A DNA stretch of 64,000 nt. It comes from Pedobacter frigiditerrae (lineage in GTDB: Bacteria; Bacteroidota; Bacteroidia; Sphingobacteriales; Sphingobacteriaceae). Location of the stretch: assembly GCF_004331645.1 (NCBI RefSeq), contig NZ_SJSK01000004.1, forward strand, positions 310,001 to 374,000. The letters run 5' to 3'. The notes below the pieces were generated by a model. The model ran no database searches and was not told the origin of the DNA. It was given only the letters and a program-made list of their open reading frames with translations. Position numbers and translations under genes: made by a program. Positions 51,893-62,400 of the stretch are shown in pieces. Numbering within the stretch: the first letter of the stretch is position 1; each line of letters begins with the position of its first letter.

Positions 51893-54700
51893 ATGATATT
51901 TAAAAACAGTAATACAAAATTGATAATCAGTATTTTAACTACAATTTTATCAAGTATTATTTCAGTTAGCTGTTTTGGACAGATTTTCGACAGTGAGCAA
52001 AACCCACTTAGTGTAAAATGGAAGAAAATTTACACGAATGGCTTTTCTATCATCTACCCTACCGAGTTAGAAAATGACGCACAAAGAATGGCTAATACTA
52101 TCAATAAAATTTACCCCTTTGTTGGCCAGAGTTTAGGGCGTCAAAAAACCACCATTCCAATTGTACTTCAGAACCGCGGAACAGTAGCAAATGGCTTCGT
52201 TCAACTAGCTCCAAAAAAGTCACAATTTTACACCACTCCTCCTCAGCAATTTGATAGTCAAGATTGGCTAAACAATTTGGCAGTTCACGAGCTTAGGCAC
52301 GTTGCCCAATTCGATAAAATTACCGGAAGTGAAAAATTATTTTTAACCGAAGAAATCTACTTTGCCTATATGGGTATTACCGTACCCACATGGTTTTTTG
52401 AAGGTGACGCAGTAAGCACCGAAACCTCTTTAACAAATGCAGGTAGAGGAAGGCAACCATCATGGATTATGCCTTTCAGAACTTCGCTCCTTAGCAGCAA
52501 AAATTTCTCCTACTCCAAAGCCTACTTCGGCTCTAATAAAGGCCAAACTCCAGGTTACTATCAACTCGGTTATTTGATGAGTTCTGATTTGAGAAAAAAT
52601 TATGGAAAGGGAATCATGGACAGCTTGCTAAGCGACATCCATGACAAGCCAATCAGACTCTATCCTTTTTCTCGAAGTCTAAAAAATTACACCGGTAAAA
52701 ACACAAAAGATTATTATTTGAAAACGGCTGCTCAAATCAAAAGCGACTGGCAAAAACAAGACGACCAAAACAAGAGTGAAAATTATTTAAGCTTAAACCG
52801 CCCTGCGAAATATGCCAGCAATTATTATTTGCCTACCGAAATTTCTACAACGCAAATTCTTGCCCTTAAACAAACGAAAGGAGACGTGGCAGGGTTTGTA
52901 TTGGTTAATCCCGACAAAAGCGAAGAGAGGCTATTTAAAATCGCTTACCAGGAACAACCTTGGTTTAGTTATGGCGATGGCAAAATAGTTTGGGACGAGA
53001 TTAGATACGACCCTCGATACAAACAAAGAAGCTACAGCGTAATCTGCATTTATGACTTTGCTACAAAAACAAAAAAGCAATTAACTTTTAAATCGAGGTA
53101 CTTCTCTCCTGCCCTTTCTGGAGATGGAAAAAAATTAATTGCCGTTCAAATCGATTTGAGAAATAAATCAAACTTAATTGTTTTGGATACGCAAAGCGGA
53201 AAAATTCTAGAAACCATACCAAATCCAGAAAATTTAATTCTCCAAACGCCAAGCTTAAATGCAAATGGTTCGAAAATTACCTGGATTAGCGTAAGTGAAA
53301 AAGGAAAAGCTTTATGGCTTTCAGAAAATGGCAAATCGACCAAGTTGATAGCCGAAACAAATCAGCAATTAAGCAGACCAATGTTTTTAAACCAAAATAT
53401 CGCATTTAACGCTCATCTAAGCGGAGTTGACAATGTTTATGAGGTTTTGGTCGCAGACAAAAAGATAGTCGTCCTGACGGCCGCTAAATTTGGTGCTTTT
53501 AATCCAAATTTATCAATAGACGGAAAATCAATTTTGTTTAACAATTACCAATTGATGGGTTATGAAATCGCTAAAACTCCTGTCGACCCAAAACCAGTTC
53601 AAGAAAATCATTTTGTATATTTCGGAGAAGCAGCAGAAAAGCAAGAGAACTCCAGAAATGTTTTCGACAAAATCCCTAACGAAAACTACGATTCAAAACC
53701 TTACAAACCTTTGGCTCATCTTTTCAATTTCCATAGCATTAGCCTTTCAACTGACGATGACGACAAATTAAACCTACAACTAAAGTCTAACGACTTGCTT
53801 AATACCTTCGATTTTTACACCGGAATTGGCTACGATGATGAATTGAGAAAAATAGAATACAATGCAGGTTTCGCCTACAAAGCATTATACCCAGTTTTAA
53901 GTGCCACTTTTAAAAATAGGCCAAGATTAGGCTATTACAGACAAGGTACCGTCATTAACAAAGCCGAATGGAGAGAAAATTACTTAAAAATTAAAGCAAG
54001 TATTCCAGTTAGCTTTAGTGCATACAACCACAACTACAGTTTTGTGGGTGAAGTTGGCACCAGCTACACTCAAAGAAATTTCGAAGCGAAAGAAGCACTG
54101 CTCTTTAACAAAAACATCAATTTCCCAATGACTTACCAATTCGGATTTTCGCACAGCGTACGTGCAGCAGAGCGAGATGTCGCCCCAAAATGGGCACAAA
54201 CTGTAACTTTTAGTTATTTTAACCAACCATTTGACAAAAGCTTAAACGGAGATTTATTCGCTTTTGAAAGCAACTTCTATTTTCCAGGCATTGCAAAAAG
54301 CCACTCATTTACCGCAGGCTTTAACTATCAAAAAACTTCTGGAACTCTAAATTTCAACAACGAAATTAATACCGTTTACGGTTACAATCAGATTACTGCA
54401 AAAAGCCTTTTAAGAAATACATTATTGCTGAATTATCGTTTTCCGATTGCTTTTCCTGACTTAGAAATTGGCTCATTAGCTTACATCAGAAACTTTAGGG
54501 GTGGTTTTTTCAGCCACTATGAAAACATTGGTTCTGAAACTAATTTATCACAACCTAAAACTTTTGGCCTCGAATTGCGTAGTAGCATGAACTTGTTACG
54601 CTACCAACCAATAGTTGATTTAGGTGCAAGATTGGTTTTTGTAAATCAAATCTACAATCAAAATCCTATCTTAGAGTTCACATTTAACTATAGTTTTTAA
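51893..54700 (+). CDS. metalloprotease/beta-propeller/outer-membrane barrel fusion
   Basis: 935 residues with a signal peptide (ending about residue 30, SCFGQ). Residues about 35-290 hold a gluzincin-type metallopeptidase domain: HELRH (132-136) and, 34 residues later, WFFEGDA (Glu about 170) as third zinc ligand. Residues about 300-600 form a TolB/WD40-like propeller (YFSPALSGDGKKLIAV, QTPSLNANGSKITWIS). The last ~300 residues are amphipathic strands ending in Phe (EFTFNYSF), as in outer-membrane barrels. A surface-attached or periplasmic protease is inferred; substrate unknown. Likely alone in its operon. Confidence 0.85.
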   Translation: MIFKNSNTKLIISILTTILSSIISVSCFGQIFDSEQNPLSVKWKKIYTNGFSIIYPTELENDAQRMANTINKIYPFVGQSLGRQKTTIPIVLQNRGTVANGFVQLAPKKSQFYTTPPQQFDSQDWLNNLAVHELRHVAQFDKITGSEKLFLTEEIYFAYMGITVPTWFFEGDAVSTETSLTNAGRGRQPSWIMPFRTSLLSSKNFSYSKAYFGSNKGQTPGYYQLGYLMSSDLRKNYGKGIMDSLLSDIHDKPIRLYPFSRSLKNYTGKNTKDYYLKTAAQIKSDWQKQDDQNKSENYLSLNRPAKYASNYYLPTEISTTQILALKQTKGDVAGFVLVNPDKSEERLFKIAYQEQPWFSYGDGKIVWDEIRYDPRYKQRSYSVICIYDFATKTKKQLTFKSRYFSPALSGDGKKLIAVQIDLRNKSNLIVLDTQSGKILETIPNPENLILQTPSLNANGSKITWISVSEKGKALWLSENGKSTKLIAETNQQLSRPMFLNQNIAFNAHLSGVDNVYEVLVADKKIVVLTAAKFGAFNPNLSIDGKSILFNNYQLMGYEIAKTPVDPKPVQENHFVYFGEAAEKQENSRNVFDKIPNENYDSKPYKPLAHLFNFHSISLSTDDDDKLNLQLKSNDLLNTFDFYTGIGYDDELRKIEYNAGFAYKALYPVLSATFKNRPRLGYYRQGTVINKAEWRENYLKIKASIPVSFSAYNHNYSFVGEVGTSYTQRNFEAKEALLFNKNINFPMTYQFGFSHSVRAAERDVAPKWAQTVTFSYFNQPFDKSLNGDLFAFESNFYFPGIAKSHSFTAGFNYQKTSGTLNFNNEINTVYGYNQITAKSLLRNTLLLNYRFPIAFPDLEIGSLAYIRNFRGGFFSHYENIGSETNLSQPKTFGLELRSSMNLLRYQPIVDLGARLVFVNQIYNQNPILEFTFNYSF

Positions 54701-54737
54701 CCCCTAAATCCCCTAAAGGGGACTTATACTCAATAAA

Positions 54738-55025
54738 ATGAAAGCAAAAACCATCTTCATTATCATTATTACCGCATTATTAACAACCTTTCTCGTAGTT
54801 AATAGCGACGCCGTAGAATTTAGTTTCATTGTTGGCGAACCAGTTTCTGTTTCTAAATTAATTGTGATTGGCATATGTGTTTTAATCGGCTTTATCATTG
54901 GCTTTATTGTAGGCAGGCCCAGAAAAACAGTTAGCACTTACGATACCGAAATCGAAAAAGGATATGCTGGAAATACAGAAAATAAATCTAGTTTAAGCGA
55001 CGAAGACAGGGATTATATTAGTTAA
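54738..55025 (+). CDS. LapA-domain (DUF1049) membrane protein
   Basis: 95 residues. Two transmembrane helices (about 4-22, KTIFIIIITALLTTFLVV, and 40-60, LIVIGICVLIGFIIGFIVG) joined by a short VEFSFIVGEPV strand match LapA/YciS-type proteins, which in Escherichia coli take part in LPS assembly regulation. The cytoplasmic tail is acidic. It follows the protease fusion after 37 bases, possibly co-transcribed. Function in Bacteroidota not known. Confidence 0.88.
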   Translation: MKAKTIFIIIITALLTTFLVVNSDAVEFSFIVGEPVSVSKLIVIGICVLIGFIIGFIVGRPRKTVSTYDTEIEKGYAGNTENKSSLSDEDRDYIS

Positions 55026-55144
55026 TGCCTAAATCCGCTAAAGGGGACTTTGTAAAGCTTGAATGCATAGGCGCCCTAACGAGAAGTACTCTTTAGGGGT
55101 AAAGCAGTTTCCTATTTTCATAGGGAATTTCTGCCCCGCTACCT

Positions 55145-55164
55145 CCTGCCTACCGGTAGGCAGG
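55145..55164. repeat. 20-bp perfect palindrome CCTGCCTACCGGTAGGCAGG
   Basis: A self-complementary GC-rich 20-mer in an AT-rich region. Partial relatives (GGCAGGCAGG) occur at 55256-55265 and in the repeat near 25670. Confidence 0.75.
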
Positions 55165-55367
55165 GGTTTATTTTCGCAGGCTCCTGCAACTATTTATGTT
55201 TGCTCCTAGCAGTTGCCAAGACCCACCAACTTTGTTAATTAAACCCTGGCTGTCCGGCAGGCAGGCTTATTGGAACGAACACGTTCGGTTAACCCTTGAG
55301 GTTACCGGAAGTAAAGTGGAAAGAAGGGCTAAAAAACCGATGAAACATTGGCATTGTTTTTTATAAC

Positions 55368-55399
55368 AAAAAAACCTTAATGATTACGCGAAGGTTTTT
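55368..55399 (-). terminator. Rho-independent terminator of the PorP gene
   Basis: AAAACCTT (55371-55378) and AAGGTTTT (55391-55398) form the stem; on the minus strand a long T tract follows. Lies about 55 bases past the stop at 55454. Confidence 0.8.
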
Positions 55400-55453
55400 A
55401 TCTACTTGTGAATACACCCACCAAGAAAGAGATGAAGTCCCTTAGAGAAAAGA

Positions 55454-56335
55454 TTAAAACCTCGCCCTTAAGTTAATCTCAAATGACCCATTAGTATAAT
55501 TGCTCAATCCAGCCGTTTGCGTAGTATAAGAACCATTAATCAGGTAATTCCCCTTATAATCTAACCCTAATCCGAAACTCGCACTTTTACTACTGTGATA
55601 CATTCCCATAATTATCACTTGCCTGTTAGCGAGGGTTAACTGGGTTCCAGCATCTAGCACATTGTCAAAGCCTTTAATACCCCTGTACGCGAGTTTTGGC
55701 TCTACCCCAATCCCATCCACACCTTCGCTTATTGAAATTTTATAACTTATAGCCGAGTAAAATGTTGAATAATCTGCAAGCTTTATCTCATTCCTCTTGA
55801 AGAATTTTTTAAGGTTGGGCAATGCAGCCTCAACTTTAAGCTTGGTTGATGAGTAAGCCAAGCCAAAATCACCATCCATATAGGTCTCTCGCTGGTTATA
55901 GTTTGCCGTAAGCGGGTCGTTTGTATTACCAACAATTTCATTATCTGCCAATCGCTGGTTCATGAAACCAAACGAAATACCAAAATGCAATTGCTGGTTT
56001 GCATCATTTAATGGCAAATGATAGGCATAAGTCCCAACAACCCGAGTTTGTCGCTGTAATCCAGCCTTGTCGAAACTGACATTCAGCCCCAAGCCTACCT
56101 TGTTCTTACTATAGTCTGCAGTTAGGTTTTGTACTAAGGGTGAGCCTGGAATATTACTCCATTGCTTACGAAAAGACATGTTAACGGTTAGGCCCTTCTC
56201 TTGCCCTGCATATGCTGGGTTACCCAAATACAGGTTGTTAAAATACTGAGCAGATAATGGGTTTAGTTGCGCAAAACTATTTGAGCATAGCAGCAACACC
56301 ATTAACACAGGGACATATAAAACAAACTTTTTCAT
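55454..56335 (-). CDS. T9SS outer-membrane protein PorP/SprF
   Basis: 293 residues with a signal peptide (SFAQ). The start of the mature protein, LNPLSAQYFNNLYLGNPAYAGQEKGLTVNMSFRKQW, is the PorP/SprF family signature; the rest is a 14-strand-like barrel ending SFEINLRARF. SprF-type proteins are needed for secretion or attachment of one cognate T9SS adhesin, usually the adjacent gene. It lies directly downstream of the 2168-residue adhesin gene on the same strand (103-base gap), which is the expected pairing. Confidence 0.93.
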   Translation of the reverse strand: MKKFVLYVPVLMVLLLCSNSFAQLNPLSAQYFNNLYLGNPAYAGQEKGLTVNMSFRKQWSNIPGSPLVQNLTADYSKNKVGLGLNVSFDKAGLQRQTRVVGTYAYHLPLNDANQQLHFGISFGFMNQRLADNEIVGNTNDPLTANYNQRETYMDGDFGLAYSSTKLKVEAALPNLKKFFKRNEIKLADYSTFYSAISYKISISEGVDGIGVEPKLAYRGIKGFDNVLDAGTQLTLANRQVIIMGMYHSSKSASFGLGLDYKGNYLINGSYTTQTAGLSNYTNGSFEINLRARF

Positions 56336-56438
56336 TTTCTTATTTCTTTATTTATTCAACCAATACTAATTTGCCTTCTGCGCCTGCAGATTGCCTCATA
56401 CTTCGCAATGACGCTCAAAATTCATCTTCTTTTACCCT

Positions 56439-59400
56439 CTATTCCCTTACTATGGTAATGAAACCCTTCTGTTTTAGTCTATTCGTTCCAAAGTCTATCA
56501 CATAGTAATAGGTATCCTCTGCCAGTGGCGAACCATTTACCGTACCATCCCAGCTGTTCTTATACCCCATTTGGGTAAATAATATTCTTCCTGCCTTATC
56601 AAAAATGGTTACCAGGTTGTTCGGGTACATATCGATGTTCTCAATCACCCAGAGGTCATTGACGCCATCTCCGTTTGGCGTCAAAATATTATTTGCCTTT
56701 ATGGCCTGGAAATCATCCCTTACTTCTACTGTATAGTTCTTTGTTTCGATACAACTGTTGGCATTGGTAACCGTTACCGTATAGGTTGTGGTAGTGGTTG
56801 GGCGAATGGTAAGTACTGCTGTGTTTTGTCCAGAAATTATTCCGTTGGCATTACTCCAGCTGTATATTATACCTCCAGTGGCAGTTAAAACCGCAGTTTC
56901 ACCTTTACTTACGCTACCTGCCTTATTGCTGGCAATCACTGGAGTTGGTTTTGCATAAATAGTCAAATTACCATTCAAATGAACAAAGCTATAGTTGGCA
57001 GATTGGCCTCCAATTGGGCTTAGAATAAAATTGCCCGCCATCGAATTGCTATTTGCCGTTGTAGATACGGTTGGTTTTGCAGTTAAGCTATTCTCATTGT
57101 CGTTTAACTTGAAACCTTGGTAACTGCTTGTAAAAGTTGGAAGACTAAGCCCTTGACATACCTGTTTGTTCTCAGCAGTTACTGTTAAAACCGCCTTTGT
57201 AATACCAAGATTTGCAGTTGTATAGTTTATGATATAATTCGTACCTGCAGATAATGAACCTAGGCTAACAGCATAACTGCCAACATTCTCACCAATGCTT
57301 CTTGTTAATGTTCCAGTCAACACATCTGTTGCTACTAGTCCAGTAACTGTATAGGTTAAGAGAGGGTCCATTTCTCCATATACTTTAGATTTGGCTTGTG
57401 CGATGATAGTTAAGCCAGCCTTTGTAATAGTTAAACTCCCACTTTGATAGCTTATGGCATAATTATTAGAAGTATAACCACTTGGCACGATGAAATAACT
57501 GTTTACGTTTTTTGCTCCTTGAGCTGTACCCAGATAGGTTAAACTACCTTGAAGTGATTGCTCGTTCTCGCCATTTACAAAACCAAGATAACTGATACCA
57601 TTGCCCCCAACAAAGGCAATATCATCATAAACTTTATTGACATTATTAGCCATTATACTTAGCGCTTTTTTCTGCACGTTCAGCGAAAAGTTGATGGACG
57701 TAGCTGCTTGGCGGTTGGCATCGCCCGGTTGGCTTGCCGTTATAACCGATGTTCCGGCACCAAGAATTTTAACTAGTCCGTTCACATCAACTGTTGCCAC
57801 CAAAGGATTACTACTTGCATAACTTACCACCAAACCAGATGTGGTAACTGCCTTGGCATTGATACTTGCATCTCCATAAGTGGCGCTTAACGTGCTGCCT
57901 GCTGTTTGGCTGTTAAAGGTGATTACATTATTACCCGACGCTTCGATACTCAATGTGCCTGCTACATAATTAAAGTCATAATTGGCAGCGCTTAATCCGC
58001 CTGGAAAAATAGTATAGCTACCTTTGTTCACAGCACCCAGTGCCGTGCCAGCGTAACTTAGCGTTCCCGACAATACTACCTGTGTCTCACCGTTCACAAA
58101 ACCCGAATACGATACACCATTACCGCCGCTATAGGCATTGCCGTCATATATCTTGGTAAAATCGTTGGCGCTAACAGTTAGCACTTTTTTGGCTACCGAA
58201 AGGTTAAAACTGATTGATGTTGCTGCCACATAATTGTTATTGCCAGGTTGGCTCGTTGTAATGGTAGCTGTCCCGACACCAACAATGTTTACCTGGCCAT
58301 TGACCGTTACTGTGGCCACTGCGGCATTACTACTCTGGTAACTTGCCGGCAAGCCAGAGCTTGCCACTGACGAGGCATTGATACTTGCATCACCGTAGGT
58401 TTTATTGATTGTTGAGCCGGTTGTTTGTGCATTAAAGGCAAGCGTATTGTCTAGGCTGTTACCAATGGTAAGTGTTCCATTTACATAGCTAACATTGTAG
58501 TTAGAATTGCTCAATCCCGATGGGATGATGGCATAATTACCAGCATTGATAGCACCTTGCGCCGTTCCACCGTAAATTATTGTACCCTGTAGATTGGTTT
58601 CATTGTCTCCATTGGAAAAACCAACAAAGCTCAAGCCATTGCCACCACTGTAAGCCATTCCATCATAAGTTCTAAATTGGTTGTTTGCAGTGATGGTTAA
58701 CGTCCTTTGGCCTATGCCTAGGTTGGCTGGCGTATAGTTTATCGAATAATTACCTCCAGCAGATAATGAACCTATGTTGATAACGTAATCTCCTACATTT
58801 TCTCCTGTTGTTCTTACCAGAACCCCAGTTAGCCCATCTGTACCAACTAAACCCGTGCTGACATAAGTTAATGCAGGATCTGCATCTCCATAGATTTTGG
58901 TTTTGGCCTCGGCGGTTATAGACAGACCAGCTTTTGTGATGGTCAAACTTCCATCCTGATAATTAATTGCATAATTGTTAGCTGTGTAACCTGTTGGGCT
59001 GATGAAATAACTGCCCACGGCCGTTGCACCAATTGCGGTACCAGTATAACTTAAATTCCCTTGTAGGTTCTGCTCATTTTCTCCTGTTACAAAACCTGTA
59101 TAACTAACTCCGTTACCAGTTGCATAGGCTTGTGCATCATAAACCTTGTTTGCATTGTTCGCTGTAATGGTTAATGCTTTTTTCTGTACATTAATGATGA
59201 ATGAGATTGGTGTAGCTGCCACCTGATTGGCATCTCCGGACTGACTTGCTGTAATTGTTGTACTGCCTGCAGCTAAAACAGTTACTGTTCCATTATTGCT
59301 TACCTGTGCCACAGCTGGGTTACTGCTCACATAAGTTACCGTCAGTCCAGAACTCGCAACCGCTGAAGCATCAATACTTCCATTGCCATAAGTTACATTT

Positions 59401-62400
59401 AAATTTGCGCCTGCAGTTTGGCTATTAAAGGTAATTTCATTGCTACCAGATTGAATGATATTGAGCGTGCCAGCTATATAGTTCAAATCATAATTGTTAG
59501 CTGATAATCCCGATGGGATGATTTGATAAACACCCGTATTCACAGCGCCTTGTGATGTGCCTGCATAAACCAAGGGACCCGTAAGTACTGCACTACTCTC
59601 TCCATATGCAAAACCTGTATAACTTACTCCGTTTCCGCCAGTATATGGTGTAGCGTTAAATGTTTTACTATAATCATTCGCTTTTACATCGAGGGGCTTT
59701 TTATTTACTTGTACCGTAAAACTGATCGACGTTGCAGGTTGGTAGTTTATATCTCCAGCTTGGCTTGCGGTAATCACGGCAGTTCCTGTTCCCTTGATTT
59801 CTACTTGGCCCTGTGCATTAATACTGGCAACCACAGTATTGCTACTTCCGTAACTTGCAGAAAGATTCGAACTGGCCACCGCTGATGCATTGATATTACC
59901 ATCTCCATAGGTTTTTACTACTGTAGCACCACCTGTTTGTGCATTAAAGTTAAGCACATTTGCAATACTGGCAGTTACCAATAGATTCCCGTTGGTATAG
60001 GTAATGTTATAATTATTGGACGTGTATCCCTTCGGTATAATTGTATAGTTACCAGTATTGATAGCACCTTGTGATGTACCTTCATAGGCTAGTATTCCAT
60101 TTAATGCATTGATTTCATTATCGCCAAGGGCGAAACCAGTAAAAGCAACTCCATTGCCACCACTGTAAGGTGCACCATCATAGGTTTTGGTTTGGTTGTT
60201 CGCTTTTACGGTTAGTGCTTTTTGTGTTATTGCACCAATGTTCGCAGTAATAGCCGCTGTGTTGGCTATTTGATAGTTACCTACTGCTGTACCACTTAGG
60301 CTTACATTATCCAGAGGGATGTTGATGGCTTTGCCAGTACCAACATTTTTATCATTATAATTAGCCGTGGTACTAGTTAATAAAATAGATAAATCATCTG
60401 CGCCCACAATACTGCCAACTGCAAAACTCAAATCGCTTGTTGCAATGGTAGCATCGGTATTTGCATCGTATTGTTTACTTACCAACGTTGAAGTTAAGAC
60501 AAGCGTTACTGGCCTTTTATTAATGCTTAAACTGAAAACCACAGGGGTTGCTGGGTCGTAGCCACTACCACCAGCCTGACTTGCAGTAATGTTTACCGCA
60601 CCTATTTTTTTAATGTTGATTTTCCATCTATTCCCATCCGTTGCATCTTGGTAGGCTTCGGCTACGCTATTATCTGCCGAAACGTAGGTTAAGGTTAAAC
60701 CAGAGGTTGAGGTGCCGCCTGGCTCAAAGGCGGTGTCTCCGTAGGTTTTGGTAAGGTTGGCTATTGGGTTAATGGTTTGTGGTTGGCTTTGGAGTTCGTA
60801 CGCACCTAAGTCTATATTTATCCCTTTTAAACGAGCATTGCCCGCAAGGTCTTTATCTGTAGCGAGACTGTTATTTGCTGTATTTCCATCAGCGGCCTCG
60901 TACAAGCTGTTACTACCCGCACCAAGAGCTTGGCTGTTAAATCTGAGGGTAAAATCATCATCTGAAGTACCTAGAATATTGTCAGTTCCATCGATATCAG
61001 TAAAGAGCGGGTCTTGATTAAGCAAGCTCGTACTGACAGCATCTAATGCGAAACTTGAACCCAATGAGCCAGAGTGCTGTAAAATAGAATGCTTAAAACT
61101 AACATGGGGCACACTGCCTAATTGAATAGCATTATTACCATTATAAATAATAGAATTGATAAAATTTATTCCAAAAACACTTCCGGTGTTTGTTGAATTT
61201 AATAGCCAATTAAGGATAGGACCATTGGGCGATTGATTATTTATGAAACTGCAATTCATAAAATTCGATGTCGTGCCACCAGGCAGGTTGATTCCCCTGA
61301 TAAAAATAGCTCCGCCAGCATCATTACCGGAATTACTTGCAAAAACAGTATTGTTTACGGTAGTTAGTCGTTCAGCGAATATTGCTCCTCCAGAAGCGGA
61401 AGAAGCATTATTTGTAAACTGGCAATTATGTAAAGAAATAGTACCTCCCGAACTCAAAATAGCTCCACCAAAGCCATTACTACCATCCACCGAGGCATTA
61501 CCAGTAAAATTGCAGGAGAAAAAGGCCAAATTTTCGGTATTTTCACTAGACAAAGCTCCTCCTGCCTTGGCCAGATTTCGTAAAAAAGTCAATTTGTTCA
61601 AACTGAGTATAGCGTTTCCATTAGTAAAAATTGCTCCTCCGACATCTGCACGATTATTTTGAAAGACTAGGTTGTTTAATACGGGTGCACTATTCATCAG
61701 GCACAGCCCTCCTCCCCTATGTTGAAAGATTTGTTGCGTGTTAATGTTCAATGAAACTACTTGGTCGGCATTGCCACCAGTAATTGTAAATCCATCAAGT
61801 TCGGATGTACCTACATTTCCTGCAGAGATAACCACATGTCGGGCATTATCGCTGATGTTAGTATTGTTTAATGTAGCCCCAGAGCCTGTCACCATATCAT
61901 CGTTACTAAAATCTCCACTGAGGGTGCTTTTGTTTATAGTGATAGATAAGTTACGTTGAGCAAGCGTAGATTCATTACCTGCAAAGCCACCATATACTTT
62001 TACATTATTTACTAATAAAAAGGCATTACCTCTACCTTGATTAGTACCAAAGTTTGCACCATCTTGCGGGCTATACTTTGGTTTGTAAGTGCCCCCAGCT
62101 ACCCAAATTTCTTTGATGGTGGTATTAGTTTTAGCAGCAAGAAGTGCATCAGCTAATTCAGGAACGGCATTAGCCCAACTGCTACCATTAGCACTTCCGC
62201 TATTTATAGCTCTATTAACATATACAATGTTTGCATTTGGAGTAATTAGGGGAGTATAGGGAACTGCTTTTTCCTCTACTTTAACATCATCAATCAATAG
62301 CAGAAACTTATCCACCGAGTTATTTCGAAAGGCAATACGAATCTTCTGGCCTTTATACGCATCAAGTGCAATCTCACGATTGGTCCAAGAAGAATTTTCT

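Larger units (their letters stand above)
55026..55453. other. 428-base intergenic region rich in palindromes
   Basis: It contains a TTTCCTA/TAGGGAA hairpin near 55108-55130, the perfect palindrome at 55145-55164, a related GTCCGGCAGGCAGG at about 55252, and the PorP terminator. No protein gene is seen. Confidence 0.6.

Noticed and set aside
61243..61662. 139-codon open frame on the plus strand inside the adhesin gene
   Set aside because: It is antisense to the repetitive adhesin coding region; composition follows the opposite strand's repeats, and it lacks start context and any domain.
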